DNA of 64,000 nucleotides from Eutypella sp. D-1 (taxonomy: Eukaryota > Ascomycota > Sordariomycetes > Xylariales > Diatrypaceae): NCBI GenBank assembly GCA_023313575.1, contig JAJTTP010000004.1:2790001-2854000 (forward strand). The letters are read 5' to 3'. Position numbers and translations under genes: made by a program. Position 1 is the first letter of the stretch; each line of letters begins with the position of its first letter. A model generated the notes under the pieces. It worked only from the letters and a program-made list of their open reading frames with translations, had not been told where the DNA came from and did no database searches. Below, piece by piece: positions 1 to 10,755 of the stretch.

Positions 1-282
1 CTTAGCCAACGCCCCCCTTTCCTAAGCTAAGATTCTATACATTTTAAGAACAGAAATTATCAGCGTCGTCACTTTCGAATGGCTTTTCGCCCTCTTCTTC
101 AGTGCCACCCATATTTCTGGAGGAAAACACTCTGGCCACGCTCCAATATATATGGGGCATCATATGCATTGGTCCGATTTAAACCCATTTTCGTCATCCC
201 GTCCTTATAAAGCTTGCAAGCGTATGATATTATATTAACAGAGGCATCACCAGCCTCATGTGTGCCCTTATGATATCCTCCT

Positions 283-801
283 TTAAGGGTTGCTTCTCTT
301 GTTGGCTCGTCGCGGCGAACAGAGGGATGTAAGATCAAGGAAAAATACAGCATTTCTGGGCGGTAACTCGAAGATTTTCTTCCCTAAAACAATATAATCA
401 TTCCTCTTCCTCTCCCTCTGGAAGGCATCGCCGTCGTAGATATATCGACCTTTCTCGTGGCGAAGAACCGTCGGAGGAAAATTCTCGGAGATGTGCATCG
501 ACATAATCAAGATCAAGCGGTCGGGAATGCGTCAACTTCTAGGCCAGGGTTTGCTTCTGGGTTCTAAAGAATACACCGTCAGCGAGTCGAAACACGCACG
601 TCGCATAATTGGATTAAGCAGGCCAGCCCGAAGATCGTATCGCAATTTATAAGTGAGACGGATACGCTCCTCCTCGGACAGCATATCCTGATGATCGATA
701 GGAAGCTCAAAATTCTCATTAGAAGTACGGTGCTGCTCTATAAACTGGACGGGCGCGTGATCACTAATAATAAGGACGACGTCGTCTGCTGATACTGCCA
801 T
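283..801 (-). pseudogene. Hypothetical protein, frame broken by one in-frame stop
   Basis: Reading leftward from an ATG at 801 (MAVSADDVVLIISD) the frame runs to a TGA at 534-532. It then continues in the same frame (RIPDRLILIM...) to about 283, through a charged segment RHEKGRYIYDGDAFQRERKR that looks coding. A single TGA in an otherwise open frame suggests a disabled gene. An alternative is a short intron from a GTGTAT donor to a CCTAG acceptor at about 541, which would end the protein in LPEGEEEE. That intron would be only 38 nt, short for this genome. No family recognised. A 14-bp palindrome, GATACCTAGGTATC, lies at 853-866 just upstream. Confidence 0.35.
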
Positions 802-1007
802 TTTGTTCGCTGGTCGGATATCTTGCTTTGCTTGATTTTTATGGTGATAATAGATACCTAGGTATCGATTAAAATGTTGTCGATGGTAGGATCTCAACGT
901 AGGAAGTGGCCACGAAATGGTAGTTCAGTTAAGGGGTGAGTGTCTTGGCCCCCGACTAATTACCCTCCATGGCAGGTATTAAGTGGGGTGGTACAGTTCA
1001 TTAATCA

Positions 1008-1155
1008 TACTCACTGAGTACCTAGGTACTCATTCAGTACTCGTTAAGGAATCGCAGCAAATAGTATGGTAAATATAGGATCAGTACTCCATATGTGCTC
1101 ACTGAGTAGGGTCGTTTTGGTAGGAATACTCGAGGAGTACTTAATGAGTATATGC
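1008..1155. repeat. Cluster of TACTC/GAGTA motifs with an 18-bp palindrome
   Basis: The stretch holds about nine copies of TACTC or its complement GAGTA. They include a perfect 18-bp palindrome, TGAGTACCTAGGTACTCA, at 1015-1032. The core ACCTAGGT is shared with the palindrome at 853-866. It is non-coding on both strands. Function unknown: it could be a footprint of short palindromic repeats or a protein-binding array. Confidence 0.6.
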
Positions 1156-1225
1156 CAGCTACAGGTCAGGCTATATTCCTAAGTAGGTCCTATCTGCCCG
1201 TACAGGCCTATCTACCTAAGTATAC

Positions 1226-1290
1226 AGCCAGTACGGCCCAGCCAGTACGGCCCAGCCAGTACGGCCCAGCCAGTACGGCCCAGCCAGTAC
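1226..1290. repeat. 14-bp tandem repeat, 4.6 copies
   Basis: The unit AGCCAGTACGGCCC repeats perfectly at 1226, 1240, 1254 and 1268, followed by a partial copy AGCCAGTAC at 1282-1290. The identical units suggest recent slippage. It lies in non-coding DNA. Confidence 0.95.
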
Positions 1291-2233
1291 AGGACCTAAT
1301 ACCTTAACAATACCTACCGCCACAGGGCTGCGCCATACGCTAGCCTTAGCGGTCCTACTGCCCCATTAAAACCACCCCTCGACTGAACTACTGTCCCCTA
1401 ATGAAACTGTAACTTCCAAGGTTACTACCAAGCCATCTGGGTACATAGTTCTAGAGGTCTTTTTTATCTGTCACTTTCACACGCCACAATTTGTAAAGAT
1501 ATGGAACTCTCTAAAGAAATAAATCAACTACTACCTATTTAATAAGCGATTCATATCTAATGAGCCTTGCGCATGAAATTCCTGGAAGTCGTATACAAGG
1601 GCGGGCTATTTTAGTCTCCTTGTCCGCCGGTTAACTAATGCTGCGACGGAGTCCGTGTCAGTCGCGGGGCGTCGCTTTATGGCATATGTTCCTTAGCACG
1701 GACGAGCTCCAGCAGTTGTTATATATTAGTTATACCAGGTCTTGACCTTATATTATTGTAGCAAGCGGTATAGCTTGCATACTTGATTCAAGCCATGCAC
1801 GCTTATCAATGTCAGACTTGCCACTATGTCTACACAAGATGTCAAAGCAGCATGGGGGGTCATTCGCTGTCTTTACCCTTCATAGCTGAGAGAGTTTGTG
1901 ACGTTGCCTCGTATTAACGCGGCTAATACTACTACCCCGGGACGGCATCAAGCTCAACGGCCAAATTGGCAGGGAGATGCACGAATAGCGGCCCATATCA
2001 GGTCGGTCTCAGCCTCTCTCCGTCACACAAATGGCCAAGGTGCTTCCGATACTCAATCACTTGGTATTAGACGAATAGTACACTCTGGCGGAAGGTGGAA
2101 AGCTGATTTTAAGGGGAATAGCGTTGATAAATGTGACGGATATGTACTCGACGATTAAAAGTGTCACCCTCTCTCATCCACCCGATAAGAATCACGTGGC
2201 GATATGTCACCAAGACCCTAATCTCTTGGTCAT
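1291..2233. other. No gene recognised
   Basis: Only short open frames without convincing starts or codon structure occur here. An 86-codon frame at 1898-2158 begins at GTG, not ATG, and shows no known motif. Confidence 0.5.
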
Positions 2234-3499
2234 TCATCGGTCGACCTGATCGATGCCGCGTGCCCTGCGATAAAGCAATCTGTTTCGTAACTCCCCGCAG
2301 GCTTTGTCTAGCGCAGCATCGTCGTCGAAAAAGCCCCATTCACGTCCAGCCGCGACCATCCGCAGATCTTCCACAGATTCTTGACCCGGTGCATCCAGAG
2401 GAAGTCTATTCAAAACTATTGCCGCAGGTTTGTTATACAGTAGCTCAGGGACTTCATCACAGTACCTTTTCGCCTCGAGGTCAGATGGGTCGCAAACCAA
2501 GATGTATGAATCCGCCGTTCGGATGCAGTCTTTGGCCAAGTTATCCACAGGATCCTTGCCACCGATATCAACCAGGGTGATGCTCGTCGACTTGGGATAA
2601 ACGTAAGTTTCTTCGATAGTACGTGTATATGGTGAGATAGGCGAAATCCCCATAACCTGGTGACACAAGAATGTCTTTCCTGATTTTGGACGACCAAGAA
2701 GAAGGATGTGAAATTTTTCGTGGCCGGATTCAGCGTTGTAACTGTCATCGAGATGGTGGCTTGGCCTGCACGAGATTCGGAACACCCCATTGTCTGATCG
2801 AGCATGGGCGTTCATAAGAGCAGAAAAAAGTATGAGGCTGGTCGAACACTGCAAACATTAGTTTGATTATGAGTAAACATGACACCAAGGTGACTTACGA
2901 AGATAAAGGCTGCATCGTCCATGAATAAAGCAGCCAATGTAATACTCTCCCCACAGGATATAATAAACCGAAATAGGGTGAAATCTAACAAAAGGGGACA
3001 AAGCGAATGTATAAGCACTGCTGCAAGTAACAGCCATTGATTGAACTTGATGGATAAGGCTACCAAAATGAGGTCAAGAAGCATCAAAACCCAATACCAA
3101 TATATTTGACACTGCAATGGTAGGAAGCGTGGTAGCCGGTCGGTTCGGAGCAAACGGGTTGGGACTGGTTTATCGTGGAACTGAAAGATCATCCAATACT
3201 TCCAATCTTCAGTTGTATTTTCAAAGACGGGGGGCATACGGGATTATACTTACATCAAAGCAGAAGTAGCAACCCAACACCCACTTCCAACAGCACTCAG
3301 CCAGGAACCGATTGTTAAGCTTAATTGCGAAGGCAAAAAGTAGCATACCAATAACAAGGCTGATTATATGCGAGAACCAGCATACCATTCTGACTGGACC
3401 GTGACAAGGAAGACAGGGGCCATGGCAAAGGAGGCCACAGAGGACAAGCAGAACCTGGAAGCCGGCTGCAAAGTGAGCTGCAAGAAATGTATCATTCAT
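2234..3499 (-). CDS. Multipass membrane protein with C-terminal Ras-like P-loop domain
   Basis: Three exons were read by splice signals: 3499-3254, 3180-2899 and 2848-2234. The introns (GTAAGT...TTTCAG and GTAAGT...AACTAATGTTTGCAG) are both phase 0. The predicted protein is about 380 aa. Exons 1-2 encode several hydrophobic segments (e.g. FQVLLVLCGLL, ISLVIGMLLFAFAI, WVLMLLDLILVALSI). Exon 3 holds a P-loop, GRPKSGKT, at about residues 228-235, then LVDIGG, which resembles the switch II DxxG of small GTPases, and LVCDPSD. The usual NKxD guanine motif is replaced by VLNRLPLD, so nucleotide specificity is uncertain. The membrane-to-GTPase fusion is inferred from phase agreement. An alternative is a separate gene starting at MGCSESRA (about 2790), but that frame does not run into the P-loop. 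No family name is assigned. Confidence 0.55.
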
Positions 3500-3660
3500 G
3501 GTGAGAAAACTGCACTTTCCATTGATAAAGCACATAAAAGATCTGAGAGCATATGCAGTGAAAAGGGTCCATATTGGCCATACCTAGTTTATATAAAGTC
3601 TCTTCAATGTATCCTGCCTAGGATAAGTCGCTGGTAAATGGTACAAATATACTAACTCGC

Positions 3661-3755
3661 TAACTCACCAATGCACCAATGCACCAATGCACCAACTCAC
3701 CAACTCACCAACTCACCAACTCACCAACTCACCAACTCACCTACTCACCTACTCA
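3661..3755. repeat. 8-bp minisatellite (CACCAACT and CACCAATG variants)
   Basis: About twelve 8-bp units lie head to tail. Three are of the CAATGCAC type, then six of the CAACTCAC type, then CTACTCAC variants. Variants are grouped in blocks, as expected from local slippage. It lies in the 5' flank of the leftward membrane/P-loop gene. Confidence 0.95.
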
Positions 3756-4464
3756 TTATGCCTGGCAGGCATTCACTTTGCGCCCTGCGCCACTAGTGTA
3801 TAACCCCTGGTACTCGCAGCATATCCTTGCTAGTACGTGCAGACAGGATCGGATCTTTCCTCTCATGGATACGGTCGCAGCATGGTGGCAGTATTCTCGG
3901 AAATGATCCTATAAACAATACTTGTTCGCCGCCTGACTATAATCAATTTCTACACAGTGATAACCACCGGCGTTCGCACAATTCAATACAGGTAAGCCCG
4001 TGCTTTATCAAGCGGGGAGTCAGATTTGATGTGAGGCACTATGTTAGGTTCCAACTGCCTAAAATTCCCACCAAGCCCTGAGAACCAATATCACACCTAA
4101 GACAATAGCGCATGCTGTAACGACGATAGTGATCCGAACACGTTGGCCATGAGCCTCGGTATGGGGGTGGTTCAATATGCCTCGGGCAATCGGAAGAGCC
4201 TCGACCGGGTAGGTGTGTCCTGTAAACATGCTATAACAGCGTTAGATACATCTCTCAGATCGGTTAGAGACACATACAGGCTCAAGGCGGCAAGCCTTTC
4301 ACTGGAACCTCTCATCGTATCTATTGAAGAGGTAACGGTTTCTACCGGAAATTTTTTGACTCTAGTTGGTGTTTTGGATAAGAGGGATGTGAACCTGGTT
4401 ACTAGGTACGGGGCCTTCTAGCTATATATTTAAAGCTACGAGGTCGGAGTTAATCAACCACCTA
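3756..4464. other. Intergenic, one weak open frame
   Basis: The only notable frame is 4149-4421 (+), beginning MSLGMGVVQYASG and ending VTRYGAF, 90 aa. It has no recognisable domain and no splice-supported extension. It is left unannotated as a gene. Confidence 0.4.
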
Positions 4465-4982
4465 TCACATACAACCATCTGGGAACAGTAGCATCTGACA
4501 CCTCATGTACACAGATTCATCTGACCTGGCGTAATAATCCCAGTACTCTAAGTCTCTCCTAGCGGACGCTGCTAGGTCTGGAGAAGCCCGCATGGTCTTT
4601 TCGAACCACCTGACTTGTTTTTGTGCCTTCGTCTTTTCTTCAAAAGATTGTTTAAGACATTTCGACCTTAATATCAGCCATGACGTCTGATATTCTACGG
4701 GTACATCCCACTCCATATCTCGACGTGGAAGTGGTGATAAGCGAATGCTACTAAAGATTAATACTAATTGACTTCACTTCTGCGAGGTTAGACTTACCCC
4801 CTCTCGTCCAGGTATTCGTACACCATTGTTCGAAATAAAAACTCTGCGGGCCCATCTGAGGGGAAAATGTCTGGTAAAAACTCCGACGCCTTAACGAAAT
4901 CCTCTGGCCCATGCCAATCGTCGTGTACTTTCCGTGGGACTAATCTTTCCCGCTTTTCACGGGACAGGTATTGGTAAGCCAT
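4465..4982 (-). CDS. Hypothetical protein, two exons
   Basis: Exon 1 is 4982-4798 (MAYQYLSREKRERLVPRK) and exon 2 is 4750-4465. They are joined across a 47-nt intron with a GTAAGT donor, a TATTAATC branch site and a CTTTAG acceptor, and the phase is consistent. The product is about 156 aa, rich in charged and aromatic residues (DDWHGPEDFVKASEFLPDIF; LEYWDYYARSDESVYMR). It has no signal peptide or membrane segment. Family not recognised. The clean splice structure supports a real gene. Confidence 0.55.
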
Positions 4983-5281
4983 TGATGCTATTATGGTAGA
5001 TATAGAAGAGGCGAAGCGAGGGTATGAAAACGAAGAATATGCAAAAGTAAAATAAGGTCTCTAAGACTGGTTTTATACCAAAAAAGAGTTATGTATGTGA
5101 TGGAGTGATGGAGCTAACCTTTCGAGTCTAACTGCCCGCTTGACTGGTCAGCCCTTTACAGCTTGAGACAATGAAGGTACACACTGATGTATAGTGCATC
5201 CATCATTCTAATATCCAATTGAGTTTAATAGGCAGGGATAAAGGGGTGTCTACTAAAGACAGCGAGGCAAATGACCAACCA

Positions 5282-5296
5282 CCCCCCCCCCCCCCC
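5282..5296. repeat. Poly-C tract followed by poly-A
   Basis: A run of 15 C is followed about 20 bases later by a run of A. A similar 17-C run occurs at 12022-12038. Lengths of such runs are often unreliable in assemblies. Confidence 0.9.
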
Positions 5297-5724
5297 GGCG
5301 CCCTCACTTCCAACTAAAAAAAAAAAATAACGAAAGCATTCACCCCCACTCGTTCGATCGCCCCATTTACGAGGTCAGGCCCTGTATTCTCTCAGTGATT
5401 TCCTTGCATAGCGCAAATGTTGGTCTTATTACTTTAGCCTCAACATAGTTATTCACCTGGGGCCTGAATAGTTGAGGCCGCTGTAAATATGGGCGTAACA
5501 GAAGGCGAAGTTCGTCCGGTGAATGGAATGATGATTAGACACCGACTTTGATTCGGTGAACCACGATGGCTGATGAGTTGTTAATGCCCTGTACTAGTTT
5601 ACCTAACTTGCACGGGCAGATTAGTCTTAGAAGGTATTATTTACGGAGTTGATATAAATCCAAAGACGTTGACTGATCAGTTACCTTCGTAGTTAATATC
5701 CATAGCAGCTATAACATTGACAAG

Positions 5725-6450
5725 ATGCACGACAATCAGCATTTCAACGATCCAGAACCATCATATCATCAGCAGTTCATTCTGCAGCATTCAGGACCGG
5801 TCTACTTCGAATGTAGTATCACCAACGTCGATTACAACTACGTGTATACGGCAGGACGGGAACCGGCAACATTGATCACATTTCGAACACGCTTCGAACC
5901 CAAAAAGGGTGGTCGGCGTATCAGCTACGCCGAAATGACCTTTACCTTCAGTAGCCAAAACGGCCCACAACCAGAGGTCCTTTTTTTCGGACCTGAACAC
6001 AAATCACTGCGACCGACTGCACGGATAGAATCCGTCATAACCGGCGTGGATGTTAACATCGGTGGACAGTTTGGGGTAGAGTTAGGTGGAGGTTATAAGT
6101 ATGAGAAGCAGTTTCAAAAAGAAAAGGAGGACCATGCCATTCTCGGCGGCCACTCGGTAGTTGAGGATGGAAAAAGACATGGAGTCACCTGGTTTACTCG
6201 CGAGAACGAGTCGGAAAAAACTGGAGTACCTAATGAGATCCAAACATATATCATCCTTCAGGGTTGTCGAGGCGACACTTTTCAATGCAATGCCGAATTC
6301 AAGGTCAAGTTCGATTGGATAACGACTCTGGAAGATATATTTTCTGCGAGGACCAAAATCAATCCTGTCATCTTCAACCCAGCAGTACCATTCACTTCTC
6401 AACCGATCGGCCCTGACCTGGATAGTCTTGTCAACATCACATTCTATTAA
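5725..6450 (+). CDS. Hypothetical soluble protein, 241 aa
   Basis: One uninterrupted frame runs from ATG at 5725 to TAA at 6450. The protein has no signal peptide or membrane helix. It has alternating polar and hydrophobic strands (VYFECSITNVDYNYVYTAG; ISYAEMTFTFSSQNG), a glycine-rich stretch VDVNIGGQFGVELGGGYKYE and a central charged segment, suggesting a mainly beta fold (inference only). It stands alone, with about 700 bp of non-coding DNA upstream. No family recognised. Length, clean start and even codon use make it a likely real gene. Confidence 0.65.
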   Translation: MHDNQHFNDPEPSYHQQFILQHSGPVYFECSITNVDYNYVYTAGREPATLITFRTRFEPKKGGRRISYAEMTFTFSSQNGPQPEVLFFGPEHKSLRPTARIESVITGVDVNIGGQFGVELGGGYKYEKQFQKEKEDHAILGGHSVVEDGKRHGVTWFTRENESEKTGVPNEIQTYIILQGCRGDTFQCNAEFKVKFDWITTLEDIFSARTKINPVIFNPAVPFTSQPIGPDLDSLVNITFY

Positions 6451-6767
6451 CAAGACAGGTTATCACGATCTGTCTCATGTGCACCTAAGCTATGCGTGGT
6501 TTGGAGGGTGACATTATGTGGAATGGACTGAATATGACTGTATGGTTCTACGTGTGAATGGAGACAGAGGTTAATATATTATGCAACGCAATACATATCT
6601 CGTATAATAAACCAGAAGGATTGATTGTGTTCCGCTGCGTAGTAAGGGATCCATGTGGAATTTGGTACAGCGGCTATCTGCTAGCGCCGTGATTGTATGT
6701 CGATCCCCGCTAGGAGCTTGTCTCCTCACTCACTTCATCCCTTCGGGTACACTTTATCCACCGCTCT

Positions 6768-7349
6768 TCACCTGTAATGGTATGAGACTTGGCTTTCAAA
6801 GTATGAATTATACGTACATCTTCTTCGGTCTAAGTCCGCGTGGGTTGCGCGGTGAACTCCAAGGTCAACTTGAACGTAAAAGCGGGCCTGGCAGCAATCG
6901 CACGTCGCCGTTTTCTCGTCACAAAGCGCACATACGGATAAAACCTCATCACCCAGTGTAGAAGGTGGGTTGTGTCCAAGTGCAAGACATCTGGTGTACT
7001 TTACTGTGTACTGATATGCTTGGATGTCTTTCCAAGAGAGACCGATATCCTTTAGATTTTCTTGCTGGATCGACTGTACTGTTGGGAACTCAGAGAGCAG
7101 TTCGGGAGCAACTTCGACCCATTCGCCCCATAACATTTTGCTGGAGTAGACCCATCGTTCCGTACCCTTCGTCTTGTTCAAGGCGAGGTGAAGGTCGAAT
7201 TTTGATATGACCTCTCTCAACTTCTCTCGTATATCCATGACATTGGAGCTTATGTTGCCTTGTTTGTAAAACACAATACGACCTATATGGATATCCAGGA
7301 ACGAGTAAACTACAATTACACTTATTGAGTATTCGGTAAGGTCTCTCAT
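6768..7349 (-). CDS. Hypothetical protein with Cys-rich C-terminus
   Basis: An open frame reads leftward. Possible starts are ATG at 7349 (MRDLTEYS) or at 7238 (MDIREKLREV); the second gives about 157 aa and avoids an oddly hydrophobic N-terminus. It contains an amphipathic segment KDIGLSWKDIQAYQYTVKY and a cysteine cluster CALCDEKTATCDCC that could bind zinc. No known domain is assigned. Introns could exist near the 5' end. It converges on the gene at 5725-6450. Confidence 0.4.
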   Translation of the reverse strand: MRDLTEYSISVIVVYSFLDIHIGRIVFYKQGNISSNVMDIREKLREVISKFDLHLALNKTKGTERWVYSSKMLWGEWVEVAPELLSEFPTVQSIQQENLKDIGLSWKDIQAYQYTVKYTRCLALGHNPPSTLGDEVLSVCALCDEKTATCDCCQARFYVQVDLGVHRATHADLDRRRCTYNSYFESQVSYHYR

Positions 7350-7546
7350 ACTAACAGAGACTCCTAGCAATACGAAAATCACGGCCCGGGGTGTGTCTAA
7401 TTTAATCAAAATCCGTTACCTCCAAACTACACACAACCAACAACATGCCCTATGCAAATACCTGGAGACATCTAATCTAATATTAAATATAGGTCTCGAA
7501 CCACCAGTACGTACATTTGGTACTAACCCAAAGCTGAGCCAGCACA

Positions 7547-8212
7547 ATGGGATTAATACTTAAAGGCACCCAAGTCATGTTCGATTTCCGCAATATATTC
7601 TTTGTGTTTTGTAAAGCCAGCACCGATACCATGTCTCAATTCCAGTATATGATGGTCGACTACTACATGGTGGCTACTGATAACAACGGTCGCTTCTATC
7701 TATTCTCTTCGTACGATTCGCCCCTAATCCTACTAAATGACTATATTATCCCAGCTCTACCGGCGATGGTGTGGAACAACATAACAGAATACAACCTTTA
7801 CATCAGAGGTTACCTCTCATACATAACGAAGCTCCCCGGTGTAGTAGGTCGAGTGAATATTCCAAACTATGATACAAAGACCATGGTTTCTGTGTAAGTA
7901 CAGATCCACGGCATATCAATAAAATATTAATGGTTTTATTTCAGCATGTTTCAACGCATCTACTTCAGCGAAACCCCCCCACCCATTGCGAACAGGCCAC
8001 TCGTCCCTTTCGTCTTCCGATTTATGGCCAGATTGTGCGCAGCCGGACCCTCCCTACGCGACATCAACTACAGTGCCCCGGAAACTGGCAACAACCTGCA
8101 CATTTCAGGGAGAGGTGCAAGTGCTGACCCTAGCATCGAGGAGTCTCAGGAGGAGGGATCGTTATCCACGGTGGTTCCAGGACACACTGGTGATTTTGCA
8201 GAATTGGGGTAG
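7547..8212 (+). CDS. Hypothetical protein, two exons
   Basis: Exon 1 is 7547-7893 and exon 2 is 7945-8212. The 51-nt intron has a GTAAGT donor and a TTTCAG acceptor, with phase kept (GT+C gives Val). The product is about 204 aa. The N-terminal half is rich in Tyr and Phe (FQYMMVDYYMVATDNNGRF; YNLYIRGYLSYITKLPG). The C-terminal half has a Pro-rich patch (SETPPPIANRP) and a polar tail. No signal peptide is seen. Family not recognised. Confidence 0.5.
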
Positions 8213-8479
8213 TTAGGGATTGTCCGTACTGGTGTACATATGATTGTGTTATTTTTGTTAGATGTTTATGCGTAACCTCATGCGGTAGATAATGCTCTAA
8301 TTAGGACTAAATGCCAAGACGCGCTAGAGCAAACCCCCGGCTCATTTACAAAGTGAATAGCCACTAAAACATAAGCCGCTCATCTTCCCCGCCCGTGCCA
8401 TAATAATCGAACAACGTACCAGTTTTCAGCCCGTGATTTCCGAGTTCAGACCTTAAGATACTTACTATTTCTGGTTGCC

Positions 8480-10630
8480 ATGCGCCTAGCTTACGTATCT
8501 GATAATGGAGAGACCCTGGACATCTCTACTGCTCTTCGCCAGGAACCTATGAATGTCCGTCGATTACTTGCAGACGCATTGTTTGAATGCCAAGCATCCT
8601 TGCCGGACACACTGGACTATCTCCATACTGAGCAAGCTATTCGGGAAGCACTTCTACAGTTCCAGGGTGACCAAGAAAGATATGTGAAAGCCTATACATT
8701 GTCACGGACTCTTGACCCACGTACCCAGAAGACTCCAAGGGCCCAAGTGATTTATCAATCATTTCATCACGGCGGACCACTTGCCCTTATTGGTATCTTT
8801 TATGCTACCTTAGACGCCCATCGCAATATTCGCAGCCGCGAAATCCTCGACTTCTTCCTCCATAAAGCGTCAGAAGGATCGAAACTTGACCTATTCGCGC
8901 GGGCAGGTACTTTACCTTGTAATGCTTCGGTAACTGGCTGGCTACATCGGATCCTGGACAAACTCGAACTTGATTCGCAGGTGCTTGCGTGCATGCTACG
9001 ACTTCTAGGTACGGTTAATATACCTAAAGAGCTGTTCGTTCGTGCACGTTCTCCTTCCCTTACCTGGGGTTCAGATGGGAACGTGACGGGGGTGCCCCCT
9101 CAGGTTCTACCCCTGATACAGGAGGATCGATTATTTCAAGCAGCCTTACATGGGCTAGAGCATGTGGGTCTCGCCTCTTCGACCGGCCAGACCATAAGTC
9201 TGCACCCGAAGATATCGGATCTATTACATGTACGCCTGGAAGACCCTAAGTGGGTTACTGAGACTGCCAAGATCGTTATCCATGCTTTTCCTAAGTACAA
9301 TAATGTTGAACCTGCAGTGTACGTATCATGTACTGCACCAGCTACCTAGGCAAGTGGTGGCCACACCGGAAATGGGCGGACTAACCCCAATACTACCATC
9401 CCTAAAAGTCCCAGTGTAGCCACATTTGCTTGGATATCCATACGATATGTACTTACCAGTATCAGCAGTTACATACGACAGTGCGAGCTATTCCTGCCAC
9501 AGTTGGAGCACGTCTTTTCCAAATTCGCTACCGCACAAGTGCTACCCTTCGATGATGCTTCTATTATGCAGTTGGTCGAAGTCGGCTTATCCGCTTCGAA
9601 CTTTCGCGACCAGGCCTGGAAACTGCGTGCTGTTGCGGTAGCCAATGATGCTGCAACTACTTTACGGGCTGAGCTATCTGCCAGGGATTTCTACGTAGCA
9701 TTGGTTGGCGTAAGAAAGGGATTTCTAGCGCATCTGTATCGACCACAAAGCGAGTGGCAAGCCAAAAATATCAAGTTCCCCGTTGTCGACCATAGGACAA
9801 AGGCATTTTCATCGATGCTCACTGTCTTAACCGCTCGCGAGCACGTTGGCCTTAATACCTTGGCTGCTGCCCTTGAGCACTTGGCTAATTTCAGGCCTGA
9901 TTGGAATGGAGTTATCTCCCAACTCGGGGAGACACAGTACAGACAAGTCGCACTTACACGTGCTAATGTCCTTCGATGCCAGGGTCGATTTCAGGAAGCT
10001 TACAATATCCTGCTACCACTTGGTTCATCCGGTAGCGACAGCAAAATAGGGTCACTTCTGGGGAGTGTTCTCTGTGAACTCGGAGATTGTGATAAAGCGA
10101 TCCAGGGATTAAACATGCTGTTAGGCAACATCCACCGCGAGAAAAGCGTGATGCGCATCAAACTTGCATTAGGCAATGCATACCTTGTGAAATGCATGCA
10201 GGCCTTTCAGGGTCAAGGATTAGATTGGCAGATCCTGCAAAAATCTCGCCATATCCTCCAGGACGTTGGTACCTATACGTTCCCTGCCACTTATTACGGC
10301 AAGATCGACCAGCTTTCAGTGTCGATAGGGCTTGCCATCGGGGATCAATTAAATGGGCAAGTTGATGATGCGCTAAGGGGGTGGCAGGTTGTCTCAGCCA
10401 CTTCACAGGCATTCCTGGGGACAGGGTATACGGACATGATATTTGCTTATTCGACAAGTGAGCTGCAAATGAGACGGGGGGCAACCGCACAGTCCGAGAT
10501 ACTGATGAATTATGCAAGAACACTGTTTGCTCGGACTGGCCGACAGTATCATTTTGTCGGCTTGGGGTCTTATTGGATGGATATAGTCAAGACGTGGTGG
10601 GCAGCACATGGTCGAGAACCACTAGCATAG
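8480..10630 (+). CDS. NLR-like protein (winged-helix and TPR part, no NB-ARC seen)
   Basis: Two exons, 8480-9318 and about 9409-10630, are joined over an intron with GTACGT donor and GACTAACC branch site. The product is about 686 aa. Residues about 150-275 resemble the region that follows NB-ARC in fungal STAND proteins: a helix with Trp, a cysteine/leucine-rich winged-helix (ACMLRLLGTVNIPKELF), then an ALHGLEHVGLASS segment and SLHPKISDLLHVRL. The C-terminal half shows TPR-like helix pairs (RANVLRCQGRFQEAYNILL; GSVLCELGDCDKAIQGLNML). No Walker A or B motif is present in the N-terminal 150 residues, so it is either a truncated NLR or a TPR protein with a related helical domain. In full-length NLRs this part relays ligand sensing to incompatibility or defence output; here that role is inference only. 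Confidence 0.5.
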
Positions 10631-10755
10631 GTCAACTACCTAAATAGAAGCTGAGGGACAGGGAGACTGACAGTAGCTGGCTTTTAAAAGCCCATTCAGT
10701 TCCTTGGGACCTGGCTTGCCATACCTACATGTTTCTATGCCTCTCAATAAACAAA

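Noticed and set aside
2416..2790. Alternative start MGCSESRA for the P-loop gene, like a myristoylated G-alpha start
   Set aside because: That frame does not lead into the P-loop, and no intron that would fix the frame was found.
3661..3755. Possible CRISPR-like array
   Set aside because: Units are 8 bp and contiguous with no spacers; it is a minisatellite in a fungal genome.
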